Both the position numbers and the translations under genes were made by a program. A model generated the notes under the pieces. That model saw only the letters and a program-made list of their open reading frames with translations, was not told the DNA's origin and made no database searches. Shown here one piece after another: positions 13,116 to 24,779 of a stretch of 64,000 nucleotides of DNA. This stretch comes from Eutypa lata (Eukaryota > Ascomycota > Sordariomycetes > Xylariales > Diatrypaceae). The stretch is from positions 5,642,001 to 5,706,000 of the forward strand of contig JAKULF010000005.1 of assembly GCA_022661535.1 (NCBI GenBank), written 5' to 3'. Numbering within the stretch: the first letter of the stretch is position 1; every line of letters begins with the position of its first letter.

Positions 13116-13746
13116 GGGCCACGCCTTGGATAAGGATTGGACAGGAGGAAACTACGAGCATTATTGCCCATTACTTTTTAAGTATTGGTGGATAATCAAG
13201 ACCTAATGGAGAAGAAAAGAACAGAATAAGGGTTGACGAAGGACAAGGGCATATTTTGCATTAGCTTTCACGGAGTTTGAGGTTGCTACGATAGGGATGG
13301 ATCAGGTTGAGGGTTTACAACCGGCTACGACATACGAGTGTTTCAAGCAGGCGTACGGTGATGATTATAAGACCTATAGACGCTAATAATAATGCAGCCC
13401 TGCTTTACCCAACCTAACACTATTTTTCAGCATAATTTCTCTTTATATGTCTTTATAGGCATACACGGTCTAATGCAGAATGAGCAAACCATCTGAGTAG
13501 TTTTCCTGACGTTTGAAATTGCCATAAATATTGCTGAGACGCTTCAAATGGTAACAGCGAAAGAGGAGTCTCTGCTACTTGGCTAGGAACCTATAGCTTA
13601 TGCAACTAAACCCGATCACAGGGGTTTGTATGGGCCCAAAAGGACCTGATGGTGCCACTACGCCCAGGACTTGCTTGAACCCTATACTATTGAAAACCAG
13701 GGTGTGGAATGCTTTGTCTCGATGGAATTTTGAGTGGCGAGCTACG
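13116..13746. other. Intergenic, upstream of HET gene
   Basis: No independent gene is seen. The HET reading frame is open upstream of the chosen ATG (to about 13600), but the translated upstream segment looks non-conserved and is treated as leader. Confidence 0.5.
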
Positions 13747-15675
13747 ATGGTACTCTGTAAGGTATGCAATGGTCTTCAGGTCGATTCAACATCAAATCTG
13801 AGCGCCGAGGATACAAATCGCCCTGAGCCTCAGCGTCTGCGCACCTTCGTTATCGCAGAGACTATTCAGGATTGGCAGCGCTCTGCCAAGGCCGGTTGTC
13901 CCACATGTCGCTTGGTTTGGGATACGTTGGTACGATTTGATAGAGACTCGGTCCTGGAAGAGTTGATACGGGTGTCGTCCTTGAAAAACTACGATGATGC
14001 GGTCTACCTCGAGCTAGAGGGCGATCTCGGCGGGACACTACTGCTGGAATTTACCCAGCTGCCTTCGCACATAGAATTTCCAACCGTCGAATTGTATTCC
14101 GTAGACGGTAAGCATCCATGGCCTCCTGTGTTTATATCCCCCATTGCTTTGACTACATCGTGTTTTTGTGTGGTATACTTTTTACTGATGGCCAGGTAAG
14201 GTCCACCTAAGGGATTCCCTATACTCGGCCCAGCACTTGAAGTGGCACAATATCTCGATCTAGAGCTGTCTTCCTATTCAGTAAGACGGTGGCTCGCGGA
14301 ATGTACAAGTAGTCACGCCCAATGCAACTCTGCAGATTCTAACTGGTTGCCAACTCGTGTTCTTGATCTCGGTGAAGGAAATGGCCCTATCGAGGTGCGC
14401 TTATACGAGACTGTGACTGGCCAGCTTGATAAGTACATTGCTCTGAGTTACTGCTGGGGCAAATCCGGCAACTTGGTAACTACAAAGGCAACCTTGAAGG
14501 ATAGAAAGGAAGGTATACCTTGGGACTCGATGCCCCAAACCTTCCGCGATGCTGCTGAAATCAGCCGTGAGCTCGAAATACGTTATCTCTGGATCGATGC
14601 CCTCTGCATCATCCAAGACGATGCGTCCGATTGGGAACGCGAAGCTGCGAAGATGGCAGAGGTCTATGAGAATGCCTTCGTGACCATCGCTGTGGATTCG
14701 GCCTTTAACCCCATGCAGGGCGTTTTTACAGCCAGAGACACGGCCTTAATATCAACGAGTGGTAGTAATACATCCTCTTCAGTGCGCCACAAGAGACGCA
14801 AACGGAGTGCCTCGGTAGAGGAATTAACACTTTATGACGAGGAGGGAAACCCGCAGTACACGATCCATGCAAGAGAGCCCATTGCGCACCAGGATGTCAT
14901 CTTACCCCGTAGCTACTACGACATTACGTATCCGCTGATGACTCGGGCTTGGACGCTCCAAGAGCGCATACTCTCACGCCGCACTCTTCACATTACTGCC
15001 GCCGAGCTGCTCTGGGAGTGCAAGGACGCGATGCTCTGTGAATGTGGGACTGTCACGCAGACCATAGATAACATCGCGGGGACGAAGACTCCGAAGATCG
15101 ACTACGAGATAGCGATGAGGGCCATCGTAGACGAAAATAAGGCCCTAGGCGATTCGGAACCCGCCTCTACTACGGCTGCCGGTTCGGCGCATCTTTCTCC
15201 ACTGACACCCAGGACCACGAAAGAATGGACTCTACTAATCGGTGGATACAGCAACCGCCAGCTATCCTTCGAGTCCGACCGGCTGCCCGCCATCTCCGCC
15301 CTAGCGAGGCGGTTCTCCCTCGTCGACAAGCTGCCTCGCCGCTCGCGCGCGTATCTCGCGGGCCTCTGGCTGATCGACCTCCCATGGCAGCTGTGCTGGC
15401 GCGCCTACGACCGGCGGTTCGAGAAGCGCCCGGATGCGTACTGCGGCCCGACGTGGTCGTGGGTGGCCACGAGGACTCCCGTGATCTGGGACTCGAAGAT
15501 CTACAACGCGCAGAGCCAAGTGCGCGTCGTGCGAGCGGTCGCGCAACCGCAGGGACGCAGCAACGTCTTCGGGCAGGTCAAGAGCGCGAGCGCTGCGGTT
15601 CGGGGCTGCGTCCAGAGCGCCACGGTCGACTTCGAGGCCGCCCACCATCAGGCTGTATTAGGCCTACGCAATTAA
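13747..15675 (+). CDS. HET-domain protein, apparently truncated by an in-frame stop
   Basis: Heterokaryon-incompatibility (HET) domain protein, a family linked to non-self recognition and programmed cell death in filamentous ascomycetes. Exons 13747-14107 and 14201-15675 join in frame across a 93-nt intron (donor GTAAGC). The N-terminus has a CKVC...CPTC pattern typical of the region before a HET domain. HET signatures are YIALSYCWG (about residues 199-207), LWIDALCIIQDD (from about residue 250) and EAAKMAEVYENAFVTIA, followed by the RAWTLQERILSRR segment. The start ATG has A at -3. The frame stops at TAA 15673-15675 after 611 residues, yet the same frame reopens for 104 more codons that resemble the usual HET-protein C-terminus (next entry). 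The gene is therefore probably a nonsense allele or a pseudogene. The last 600 bp are GC-richer than the first exon. Confidence 0.82.
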
Positions 15676-15987
15676 AGGGGGGAGAGGATCTTCTTCGTAC
15701 CGGATCAGAATCCCGAGCGGGCAGGTGATGCTACTTTGCATGACCAGTCGCTATTGGGGACTTCACCGGTCTCACAACGTATGGCTTCTACGCTGCAAGA
15801 TGGGGAAACTGTAGTTTGTTTGTGGGTGCTGCACCATCTGAAAAGCAACGAGGTATACGGCCTCGTTCTTGCAACCCCCTCACACGAGTCTATCTTGCGG
15901 TCGATACTAGAGTCCGAGTTAGGCACGATGTCCTCCTCGGTGTATGAGCGAGTCGGGGCCATCACTGGGATGTCCCACGTCTACTAA
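15676..15987 (+). pseudogene. HET C-terminal segment beyond the in-frame stop
   Basis: In exactly the frame of the upstream HET gene, 104 codons follow the TAA at 15673-15675 and end at TAA 15985-15987. They contain ERIFFVPDQN, VVCLWVLHH, EVYGLVLATPSHE and SVYERVGAI. Such V-x-C-L-W-V, Y-G-L-V-L and Y-x-R-V-G segments are how many HET-domain proteins end. No plausible intron removes the stop: the only local GT...AG pair would be 23 nt. I read this as the orphaned C-terminus of the same gene. Confidence 0.7.
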
Positions 15988-16822
15988 AAGAACGAGGTTT
16001 TTGGTCTATCTTGGTTTGAAGATGGAGAAACGCAAACAGTCACGATTATATAAGGTAGGTATGTTCACGCCTCAAATTAGGTAAACGAAGGAAACTAGCT
16101 ACGGAGATCTTTCTCCTAATTGTGTTTATAACCTGGCCAATCTGTTGCTATTTAGAGAAAACCTGTTCGTAGAGAATGAATAGTTCTTGTATCCGGCATA
16201 TACTAGAGGTGGTTCCTGTTCACTCCTATTCGTGGTTAAACATCGTATCTATCCTCGTGCCTACGCCATTCGGGATCCCGCTCTGTCTTGTTCAGAGTAT
16301 AGTGTGAATTATACCAGAACAATGCCTTGCGTTTTGAGAGCTCTATAAGCCAGCACGCAATGCCGGATTAACTATGACGAGATATGTTTGGGTCTCCGCC
16401 CTGAAACTACCGCCCGTGATAGGAAGTGCTATAGGCATCATGTTGCTCGCAGGTTCTGGGAATAATGATGGATACGTGGGAAGTAATAATCAAGCGGATG
16501 GTATATATTTGAGTATATCGGGGTTAAGAGACCAATTCTTATGATTGGTTCCCTAAATAGTTCCTGCATCTTACTGGACCGCCCCGCACTACAAACTTCA
16601 CCCCACCATGTTGCACTTAAACATGCTGGTCGGCCGTTGATTACTGATAGCTCCCTACCTACCTACGGTACCTAACTAATAAGGGGCAAATAATTGTAGA
16701 AATTCCATGTTACCGCTCCTTTGGATATCATACTACTAGAACGAGTTGCTAGTCACTCATTTAGGAGAAGCTGTGATATCCATTAAGTCTTCCTTGGTAA
16801 CGTTATCCTGCTGCCAGCCAAC
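15988..16822. other. Intergenic
   Basis: No gene is seen. TACCTACCTACGGTACCTAAC occurs near 16656-16676. The right end is the presumed promoter and leader of the CHY zinc-finger gene. Confidence 0.55.
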
Positions 16823-17393
16823 ATGTGGTAAGTAAATGAATCGCAGCGTACCTTACCTTGGGATGAAAAACGTCAAGCTAATGAATGGCCCGCTCCAAGC
16901 AAGCACATCCTGAACGCTCAAGTTTCGATCCGGTCACCATGCTGTACGTTTGCCCCGACGCTACAATATCGACACGAGTTACCTAAAAGGAACAGTCGTC
17001 TATGATTGCACATAATATATATACACACACACAAGGACTAACATGGACGGGGGCAAAAAACAAACAGGCAAGAAATGGTTCGACTGCGCCGAGTGCCACG
17101 CCGAGAAAGAGACGCACGAGCTGCTGCGGACCTTCGAGATGACGTTCGCGTGCAAGAAGTGCAAGAAGTGCTTCCGCAAGGACGCGCAGGAGTTCGAGGA
17201 GGCCGACGAGTACTGCCCGCACTGCGACAACCACTTCGTGCTCGACGCCGCCATCCCGAAGCCCGCCCTCACCGTCGAGGGCGACGACGCCCGCGTCAAC
17301 AACAAGATGCTCAAGGACGACCGCGTCAAGGAGGACAGCAACGGGCGGATCACCATCTTCGATCCTTCGCCGGATGCGGATAAGCTGGGCTGA
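16823..17393 (+). CDS. CHY-type zinc-finger protein (Hot13-like), with a 5-nt first coding exon
   Basis: Exons 16823-16827 (ATGTG), 16900-16943 and 17068-17393 join to 124 residues. The product begins MCKHILNAQVSIRSPCC and continues KKWFDCAECH...H, then CKKC and CPHC pairs, so the full CHY cysteine/histidine set (C-x-H, CC, CxxCH, CxxC, CxxC) is restored only after splicing. CHY fingers bind zinc. The yeast relative Hot13 assists zinc-related redox handling of small Tim proteins in the mitochondrial intermembrane space, but that role here is inference. The C-terminal 40 residues are acidic and basic, without a domain. The ATG at 17043 lies inside intron 2, overlapping its branch site CTAAC, so unspliced reading would give a false start lacking half the finger. 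Exon 3 is very GC-rich at third positions. Confidence 0.88.
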
Positions 17394-17926
17394 GTGGCTA
17401 TATATGGATGAATGAATAGGTGGGTGGATGGATGGATGGATGAAAGCCAAGTGAGTAGATAGCAGATGATGAAGCGGGAGACTGGGAAGGAAATATTGCA
17501 GAGGGGGGAGAGTGGTGTTGGTTGAGAATGCAGAGGACAACCAACTGTGGAAGAAGAAGAATAAGAGGAGCAGTGCCTACCTGAACTTATAGGGGCTAGA
17601 GAAAGTATAAGAGATGGTCACAGATAGGATGCTTCGGAAGTTTAGAGCGGAGCAAAAAGCATTCTACACGACATGATACCACGGTTAGACATTAGGAGAG
17701 ATACCAAACCAGATAAGCAGACAGCAGACAGTACGCAAAGAGCAACATCAGGATTCGTATCTACGCGTAACCGCATATGATATAATGCGGAGGAATGAAT
17801 AGTGTACAAATTCCTCTTGAGTGTTATCACCATGATTTATTTATTTTTTCCCTCTCCCCCAAGAGATTACTCATTCTTCGTTTCACGCCTCTCCCTAATG
17901 GGGGGGGGAGGTGGACAATCCCCACC
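17394..17926. other. Convergent intergenic region with GGAT repeat
   Basis: Between the convergent CHY zinc-finger and PRE6 genes. It contains a short GGAT tandem run at about 17422-17442 and a run of nine Gs near 17901-17909. No further gene is seen. Confidence 0.6.
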
Positions 17927-19160
17927 CTATGCATCGTCTGAGCCTCCGCCTCTCGTCAAGATAGCAGCACTTCCCGTACCCGGCGTCCGGCCCGTCTTCT
18001 TCTTGGCCGCCTCCTCCTGCTTCTCCTGCTCGATGTTCTTGACGTAGCCCTCGATGTCCTCGACGGGTAGCATCTCGATCGTCTTGCCGGGCGCCATGAT
18101 GGCAATCTCGATGTTCTTCGCCCCCGTTTGTACTACCTCCAGCAGCGACTTGATCGCTAGCCGGATCGTCGCCTCGCGGTCCATGTCTTCCTTGTAGTTG
18201 CGCTCCAGGAACTCCCGAACTGTCTTGCTGGATCGGCCGATGGCGTTTGCTTTCCTGTACGCAGTTCCAGTCAGTCAGTCAGTCAGTTAACCAATAAATA
18301 TGAGCTGTGACCCCTCGCCCCCCTCCCCTCTAAGCATGATTCTAAGAGAGTGCCCCTTGGGGTTAAGGAAAGTTAGGTTGGGACGGATCGATTCTTACCA
18401 TGCGGAATAGATGCCGCTCGGCTCAGTCTGGTACAGTCTTGGGACCTTGCTGCCCTTGTCGAACCCGACGATCATAGTGCTGATGCCGAAGGGGCGGACA
18501 CCACCGCTCTGGGTGTATCGCTGCTGGACGCCGGCGACGTATTTGGTGATGTACTCGATGGAGACTGGGTCCTCGACGGTCAAGCGGTGCGACTGGGCCT
18601 CCAGGCGCGCCTTGTCGACCAGGATGCGGGCGTCGGCGTTGAGCCCCGCGAACGCTAGGCACACGTGCGTGTCGATGAGACCGATCTTGGACGGTGTGAT
18701 CCGCGTGTCCTGCAGCTTCATGGCCGACCGCTTCTCGCAACCCAACACGACAATGTCCTTGCCCTTGACGCCGACGGCACAGGTTCCTGTATTGTTATTA
18801 ATACCCCCAACCACGTTAGACCGGCCGACTCCGATTGTGAATGAATGAATGGATGTTTCGACGGAAGAAGGGACGGGTAGACGATAAATGAATCACTCCA
18901 TACCTCGCTTGACTGCTTCGCCGGCATATTCGACCTGAAAGACGTGTCCATCGGGACTGCATGGTATTAGAAACTCGTAGTTTTTGAATGCGTCATCATA
19001 TATAAGGAACCCGGTGAGCGTAAAAGAACGAACCTGAAGACTATATGGAGGGTAGACAAACAGGGTGGTTAGCAACATCGATTTGATTAATGAATAGGTC
19101 CCCCCCACCCACCGCAAGGTTAAACTTACCGGAAAGAGCTCTATCGTATCCTGACGCCAT
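17927..19160 (-). CDS. PRE6: 20S proteasome subunit alpha-4
   Basis: Alpha-type subunit of the 20S proteasome core, in the outer ring that gates the chamber. Five coding exons: 19130-19160, 19034-19040, 18904-18956, 18399-18786 and 17927-18254, giving 268 residues. The start [20 protein letters not shown] is the conserved proteasome alpha signature, and it appears only if the 7-nt exon TCTTCAG is included. The body carries [41 protein letters not shown] and [19 protein letters not shown], which match the alpha-4 (Pre6/PSMA7) type. The C-terminus has the usual charged [12 protein letters not shown] tail. Introns are 89, 77, 117 and 144 nt; the last contains a short CAGT repeat. Confidence 0.95.
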
Positions 19161-19938
19161 TTTTTTTCTTCTTTACCAAGTGTTGTAAACCGAATCTAAA
19201 ATCGGGGTATCTAATATGTGACGTTCAAAAACGTCTGGGGCGCAAAGGAAGTTGGGGATGTTCACATTTGATTTCGTCAGAGGGCAGAGGTAGCAATCGA
19301 ATCTGAGAGCATTGCAGGTAAGGCTGCCAGTTATGTTACGAAAGCTCCCCTGCCTAGCCTGGCCTGGCCTAGCCTACGTACCTACCTTGCACTGGGTACA
19401 TACACATGTATGTATGTATATACATACAGCTCTTGACACCGCCATGCGCCACAAGAGCTGTCGCCACAAAATGTACAAGAATAGCAGAGGATATAACTAA
19501 GTGGAAAGTTTCCCCTCTATTTGTCACGAAATATGTTTTAAGCATCAAGGAAAATGGATAGATGAATGACCCGAGTGCATGGCGTTCGAGCGGTACACGT
19601 TAGAATTGAATGATGCTTCAGAGTCAATAGTGGATTTTGTATCATACATGTCTATAATACGATATTCATGTTCATTGAGTTTTCCTACGCCAGGGAGGCT
19701 ATCTATCAAGTCTAATAATTTAATCAAGGGATTGCTGCTTGTAAGAACGTAATTCTCCTAGAGCGTAACCATGTATCTATCGCTTACTAGGAATTCACTC
19801 GAATTTCGTCTGATGTGTTAGCACAAACCCCTACTAAAAGCTAATGACGACCCGGTCGAAATATCAACAACAAAAATCCCGTCCACTACTTCAATAAACG
19901 AAAAAAGTCTAGCGACACTTCGTACCGGGATACATAAA
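19161..19938. other. Intergenic
   Basis: Shared upstream region of PRE6 and downstream region of the CorA-type gene. A short CCTGGCCT/CCTAGCCT direct repeat followed by ACGTACCTACC lies near 19350-19385. No gene is seen. Confidence 0.55.
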
Positions 19939-21885
19939 CTAAATGTACTTCATCCGCCGAGCAATGATCAACGCAATCGTTGAAAACGCGACCAGAGATG
20001 CGAATATGCAAAAGAAGGGAATCAGGCTCGCGTCATCCATGAAAGGAACCGCGACATTCATCCCAAACAACCCAGTGACCACATTAAGTGGCACAATGAT
20101 AGAAGCCAAGAAAGTAATTTTGCTGAGCCCTTCGTTAGTCTTTGTCCCCTGGCTGATGCTATCGATCGTAAGTTGGGCCAGGTAATTGCCGTGAGCACGA
20201 GAAAGAATTTTTTCGAAATGCGTCATGTTCGTCATCATGGTCACAACGTGATCCTGGATGTCGCCAAGGTACATTCCGATATCCATTCTAGGAGTAACTT
20301 TATAGTTCTCGTTGCAGCGCTTCGTGAAGCCCTTTAGAACATCAGCTTTGCCGCCGAGGATACGCATAAGACCGAGAGTGTTTTTGCGAACAGCTCCGAT
20401 CCGCCGAAGGAACATGTGCATGTCATCTGCGCGGGCAACAAAGACTGAATCCTCGATGCCTTCGGTCTCTAGCTCAATCCTCGAAATAGGCTTCGCAAAA
20501 GAATCGACGATATTGTCACTGTTATCTGGTGTTAGCAAAAACCCATGTTCAAGAATGGGCAATGGGACAAGATCTTACATCAAAGCATAGCAAACCCAGT
20601 CACTACTCAGCGCGACATAATCCTTTAGCATAGCGATTCTCTTGCGAACTTGCGAGGCATGGCTGTTCGGCTCAAAGCTAAAGCTCAAGGTGCCCTCACG
20701 GAACACAACCACGTAGATGTTAAAAGGCTCATACTCGACACCGTTTTCCTCCTGTACAGCGGTGAATGACCGGAAACTAGCAAAATAGTAGGATGGAAAG
20801 AGTTCGATCTTCTCACGAGCCTCCTGAGTGGTGATATCTTCAATAGTCAAAGGGTGGACTCCAAATGCTTTGCAGATAGCACGAACTTCTTCCTCCGTTG
20901 GGCTGTTGACGTTCAACCACCACACACCGTCAAGCTCGTTACGTGGAAATGAGAAAAGACCCCGCAAATTCTCACCAGGAAGTACGAGGTCCCCGAATTC
21001 AGCTGCGTGTATAGTAGATTCCCAGGCTGAAGAGAAGAAACTGAACCGGTTTGGATCGTGATGCTCCTTCCCGGCAATGCTTGACCGTTCCGTATCAACC
21101 CTTTGCGGTACCTTCTCATCTATCACTGAAGAGCCCGATGGGACGTCAACGAAGTCCCCGTCGGCAGTCACCATAGCGGAGCTGTTGGGCAACGTAGAGT
21201 GGCTGGGCTGCTGATTGGTGAACACCCTAGTGGCCTGTTGGGCTTCGAGACTCGCTCTGCGTGCCGCATTTTCGGATGCCACGAAGTTCTCCAAGAAGTC
21301 GAAATCGATATAAAGCCTATCCCGATGCTGCTCATCTTGTAATGGAAAGCAAACATCCTCTGCGGCAGTCTCTCTTGTCGCTAGACTAGCTGTGTCGTCG
21401 GCGAAGGTCGGAGGGCGACTGCGTCCGGAACGATGACTGTGGTAGCTATGGATGCTATTTCGGCTGTTGGACGAGTGAGTGCGAAACAGACCATGAGGGT
21501 CTTCTTGTCTGTCGCCACGAGGGTCCGAAATCGAGAAGCCACGTTCGCGACGCCGGGCTTCAGCAAAGGCTTTCACGGAGTTAGGCGGCGACACCTCACG
21601 TTCGTTACTCGAGTTGAAAGTTGGGCGGCGGCTGCGGGGAGCGGTTGGAGATAGTCCCCCATCATCCTCATCGGCAATGGCCTCCTCAAAATCTCTAATC
21701 CTGATCTCGATTGGTGATTGTATAGCCTGATAGTCTAGGTGTTGGCGAGATCCATATAAAGTATCGACAGTACCACGTCGTGGGCGGTCAGGCCGTTGCG
21801 CAGATGCTTGGTGGCGGTGATCGTCAAGTTCGGGCACTGGGGTATCGTAGCCCCTGTTGGAGTTGGTTTCATCGTGTTCGGACAT
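19939..21885 (-). CDS. CorA/Mnr2-type magnesium transporter
   Basis: Member of the eukaryotic CorA family (Alr1/Mnr2 branch), which moves Mg2+ across the plasma or vacuolar membrane. Exons 20579-21885 and 19939-20518 give 628 residues; the 60-nt intron uses the second of two close AG acceptors, because the first would create a stop. Residues 1-250 are hydrophilic, Ser/Arg-rich and probably disordered. The CorA cytoplasmic domain follows (WWLNVNSPTEEEVRAI, FGVHPLTIEDI). Near the end are two transmembrane segments, the first closing with the diagnostic GMN motif at residues 588-590, followed by the FMDD loop. The start MSEHDETNSN (21885) is preferred over an in-frame ATG 45 bp upstream. Which membrane it serves cannot be told from sequence; the length fits Mnr2-like proteins. 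Confidence 0.9.
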
Positions 21886-23479
21886 CTTGACGGTAGTTAT
21901 AGGTATATCTATAAAAGCGCAGGAGAGCAAGAAATGCTACAGGTGCTAATAATATTCTCAAGATAGCTCGGCGGACTTAGATAGCTGCTAGAAAGCACGT
22001 GAAGAAAAGCCTTCGGCGTTAAAGACTATGCGAAGGCGCGCATACTGGACGGAGACGGCGAGTTGAACGGCATCCGTGAGGAGCAGCAGGCGTGGCAGCA
22101 CGCCGACTGCAAGAAGACGGTCGACTAGCGACTCAATCTGGTGTGGGAATCGAGCTCAACTCAAATGCTAGGTCAGGCCGGGCTTCGTGAGTTATTACGA
22201 AACGCTATCGAGAGATCAAAATAGTAAGTAGAGACGGTCCAGTTATGGAGGCTTCTTGTTGACGCCGCTATAGACCCAGAAGTTTGGGCCGAGAAGCGGA
22301 CGGGTGAAAGAGAACTGAACACTAATGAGGCCCGCCAACTTGGTGGTTGCTGAAGTCTTCGCGGTGAGAGACCGCGGGGGAAAAGATTAGAAGGTACTGC
22401 GTGAAATGGCACTATTCGCCAATTGTTTTCATGCAAAAGGGCCGATCGATTTCGTCGAGGGTTTCGGGATGACTGTACTGGGAGATGCGATGATAAGATT
22501 CTTAGATCTGAAAATCCCAGATAAGAGAGGTCGGTGAAGAGGTTGTGGGTGAGCGACTTTTGTTACTGTTTGCTGACGTGAGTATTATGAATATGTAGCA
22601 ACAGCTTCGTAGATTGCAAGTGATAGTAGAATCGTTGATTCTAAACCAGAAACCGAGGTATTAGATTGATAAATACTCTCTTCCGAAAATGATGATGGGA
22701 GTACAACGAAAGCACAAAGAAACTGCAGGTTAGACCACAATAGGTAGAGAAAAGAAAATTGTGTAATTTAAGATTCCGTTCGTTGAAGGTTTGCGCAGAA
22801 ATTGCGACAATGGGAGTAGTTATGTATTGTAAGTGGGAAGAAAAGGAATGAAATGAATGACAAGCTTAATATCTGATTTGACTTTTTTTCATCAGTCAGC
22901 TTGGCGGAGATTGGCCGATTCATGCTTCTGGGCAGCTGGGAACGGCGAAGTTTATTACCTAACTAAGAATAAAGGTGGGTAACAGGGCATTTAAATATTA
23001 TATAAATATCAATTATTAATAGGCATAATTATATATACAACTATCTAGTAAATAATGGACAATAACATATTTAATACATTAAACCTAGATAACTTTTTTC
23101 TACATTAGATAGATATATAGCCATATTTGTAAATAACAATGTAAGTATTGATATGTAAACATCTTATAAGATGGAAACATGAACGTTGGTGCTGTAAGGC
23201 TGTTGGGCATAGTTCCTGTATGCCAAGATTCCAAACGTACCTAATTACATGCACAATTAGATGTAGGGGTAATTAACATCACCTCGTTATATACATAATA
23301 CATAAAGTATTCCAAGTGGGTTACCTGGTCACTTTGGAGCTGGAACACCGAATACTTGAACTTCTAATAAGTTCAGAAGCTAAATACATTATATAACTTT
23401 TATTGACGTCGGCAACGTGCGCGAATCTTTTAGTTTTGCGTCTACTGCTACTTGTAATTATTTCCTCAATATCCGCACA
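21886..23479. other. Intergenic, AT-rich core
   Basis: Divergent promoter region between the CorA-type gene and SPC1. It holds a GC-rich coding-like remnant at 22003-22224 (see findings) and a strongly AT-rich block at about 22980-23160. No intact gene is seen. Confidence 0.5.
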
Positions 23480-23986
23480 ATGGCCGATCAGCTCTTGGAC
23501 CAAGTTCGGGACCTAGTCGATGGTCAAATCGTCAGTATTTCCCTTAACAATGTCTAGTTACCAATGACTCTCCCTCGGACATGGCACGGATTTGACTGAC
23601 TGATGGGTTGCTATGTTATAGGACTTTGAGGGCCAGAAGCTAGCTGAGGTTCTTGCAACGGTCGTACTCTCAGCTGTTGGGGTATGATATTACCCATCTA
23701 CTTTGTCTACAGTAGAGACTCTCCTACGAAGCGCCTGCTAACATGATTGATGACACCTGGTATCAATTAGGTCGTATCCTTCCTCATCGGTTTCATCCTC
23801 CAAGATATCGCTCTAGCTCTCAAGATAGGACTCGGTGGCACAGCCCTTACGTTTCTCCTAGTTGTTCCTCCCTGGCCTTTCTTTAACAGACACAAGGTTG
23901 AATGGCTTCCGGTTGGTGGGGGGTCGGCTATCACAAGTACACAACAGAACATAGTCATCGACGAGAAGATGTTTACAAAGCAATGA
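23480..23986 (+). CDS. SPC1: Signal peptidase complex subunit 1
   Basis: Small non-catalytic subunit of the endoplasmic-reticulum signal peptidase complex (SPCS1/Spc1 family). Exons 23480-23530, 23622-23681 and 23771-23986 give 108 residues. The joined N-terminus MADQLLDQVRDLVDG then DFEGQKLAEVL is the family hallmark. It is followed by two closely spaced hydrophobic segments (about residues 25-44 and 48-70), a PPWPFF turn and a short hydrophilic tail. The three exons are too short to stand out individually. Donors are GTCAGT and GTATGA. The gene is convergent with RBX1, 258 bp away. Confidence 0.92.
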
Positions 23987-24244
23987 ATTCATTCATATCG
24001 GGTCTCATAATAGGGAATTGGCGGCAATATGCCTAGGAGGGCCAAAATGACACCTCGCAACTACCTAATCCTCGATTGTTCCTCGCAGTAATTTAGCTTT
24101 GCTATCAACCGAGTGCCCTCCAGACCCTAGTTCCTCATAGTAGCAAAATAATGGCTGCTACCTGGCACATGGCGATATAATCTGCCATATACTGGATATT
24201 CATCTGCTTGTTGCATTTGGTTTCTACCACCTTCCTGAATCAAC

Positions 24245-24779
<535 letters not shown>

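Noticed and set aside
15225..15728. Long open frames on both strands over the HET gene 3' half
   Set aside because: They are by-products of the high GC content of the true coding frame and show Arg/Ala/Pro-rich nonsense composition.
17043..17393. Single-exon zinc-finger protein starting at ATG 17043
   Set aside because: That ATG lies in a consensus intron; splicing from 16823 restores the full CHY motif.
22980..23160. AT-rich block as a possible replication origin
   Set aside because: AT-richness alone is not evidence in fungi; no defined origin motif could be identified.
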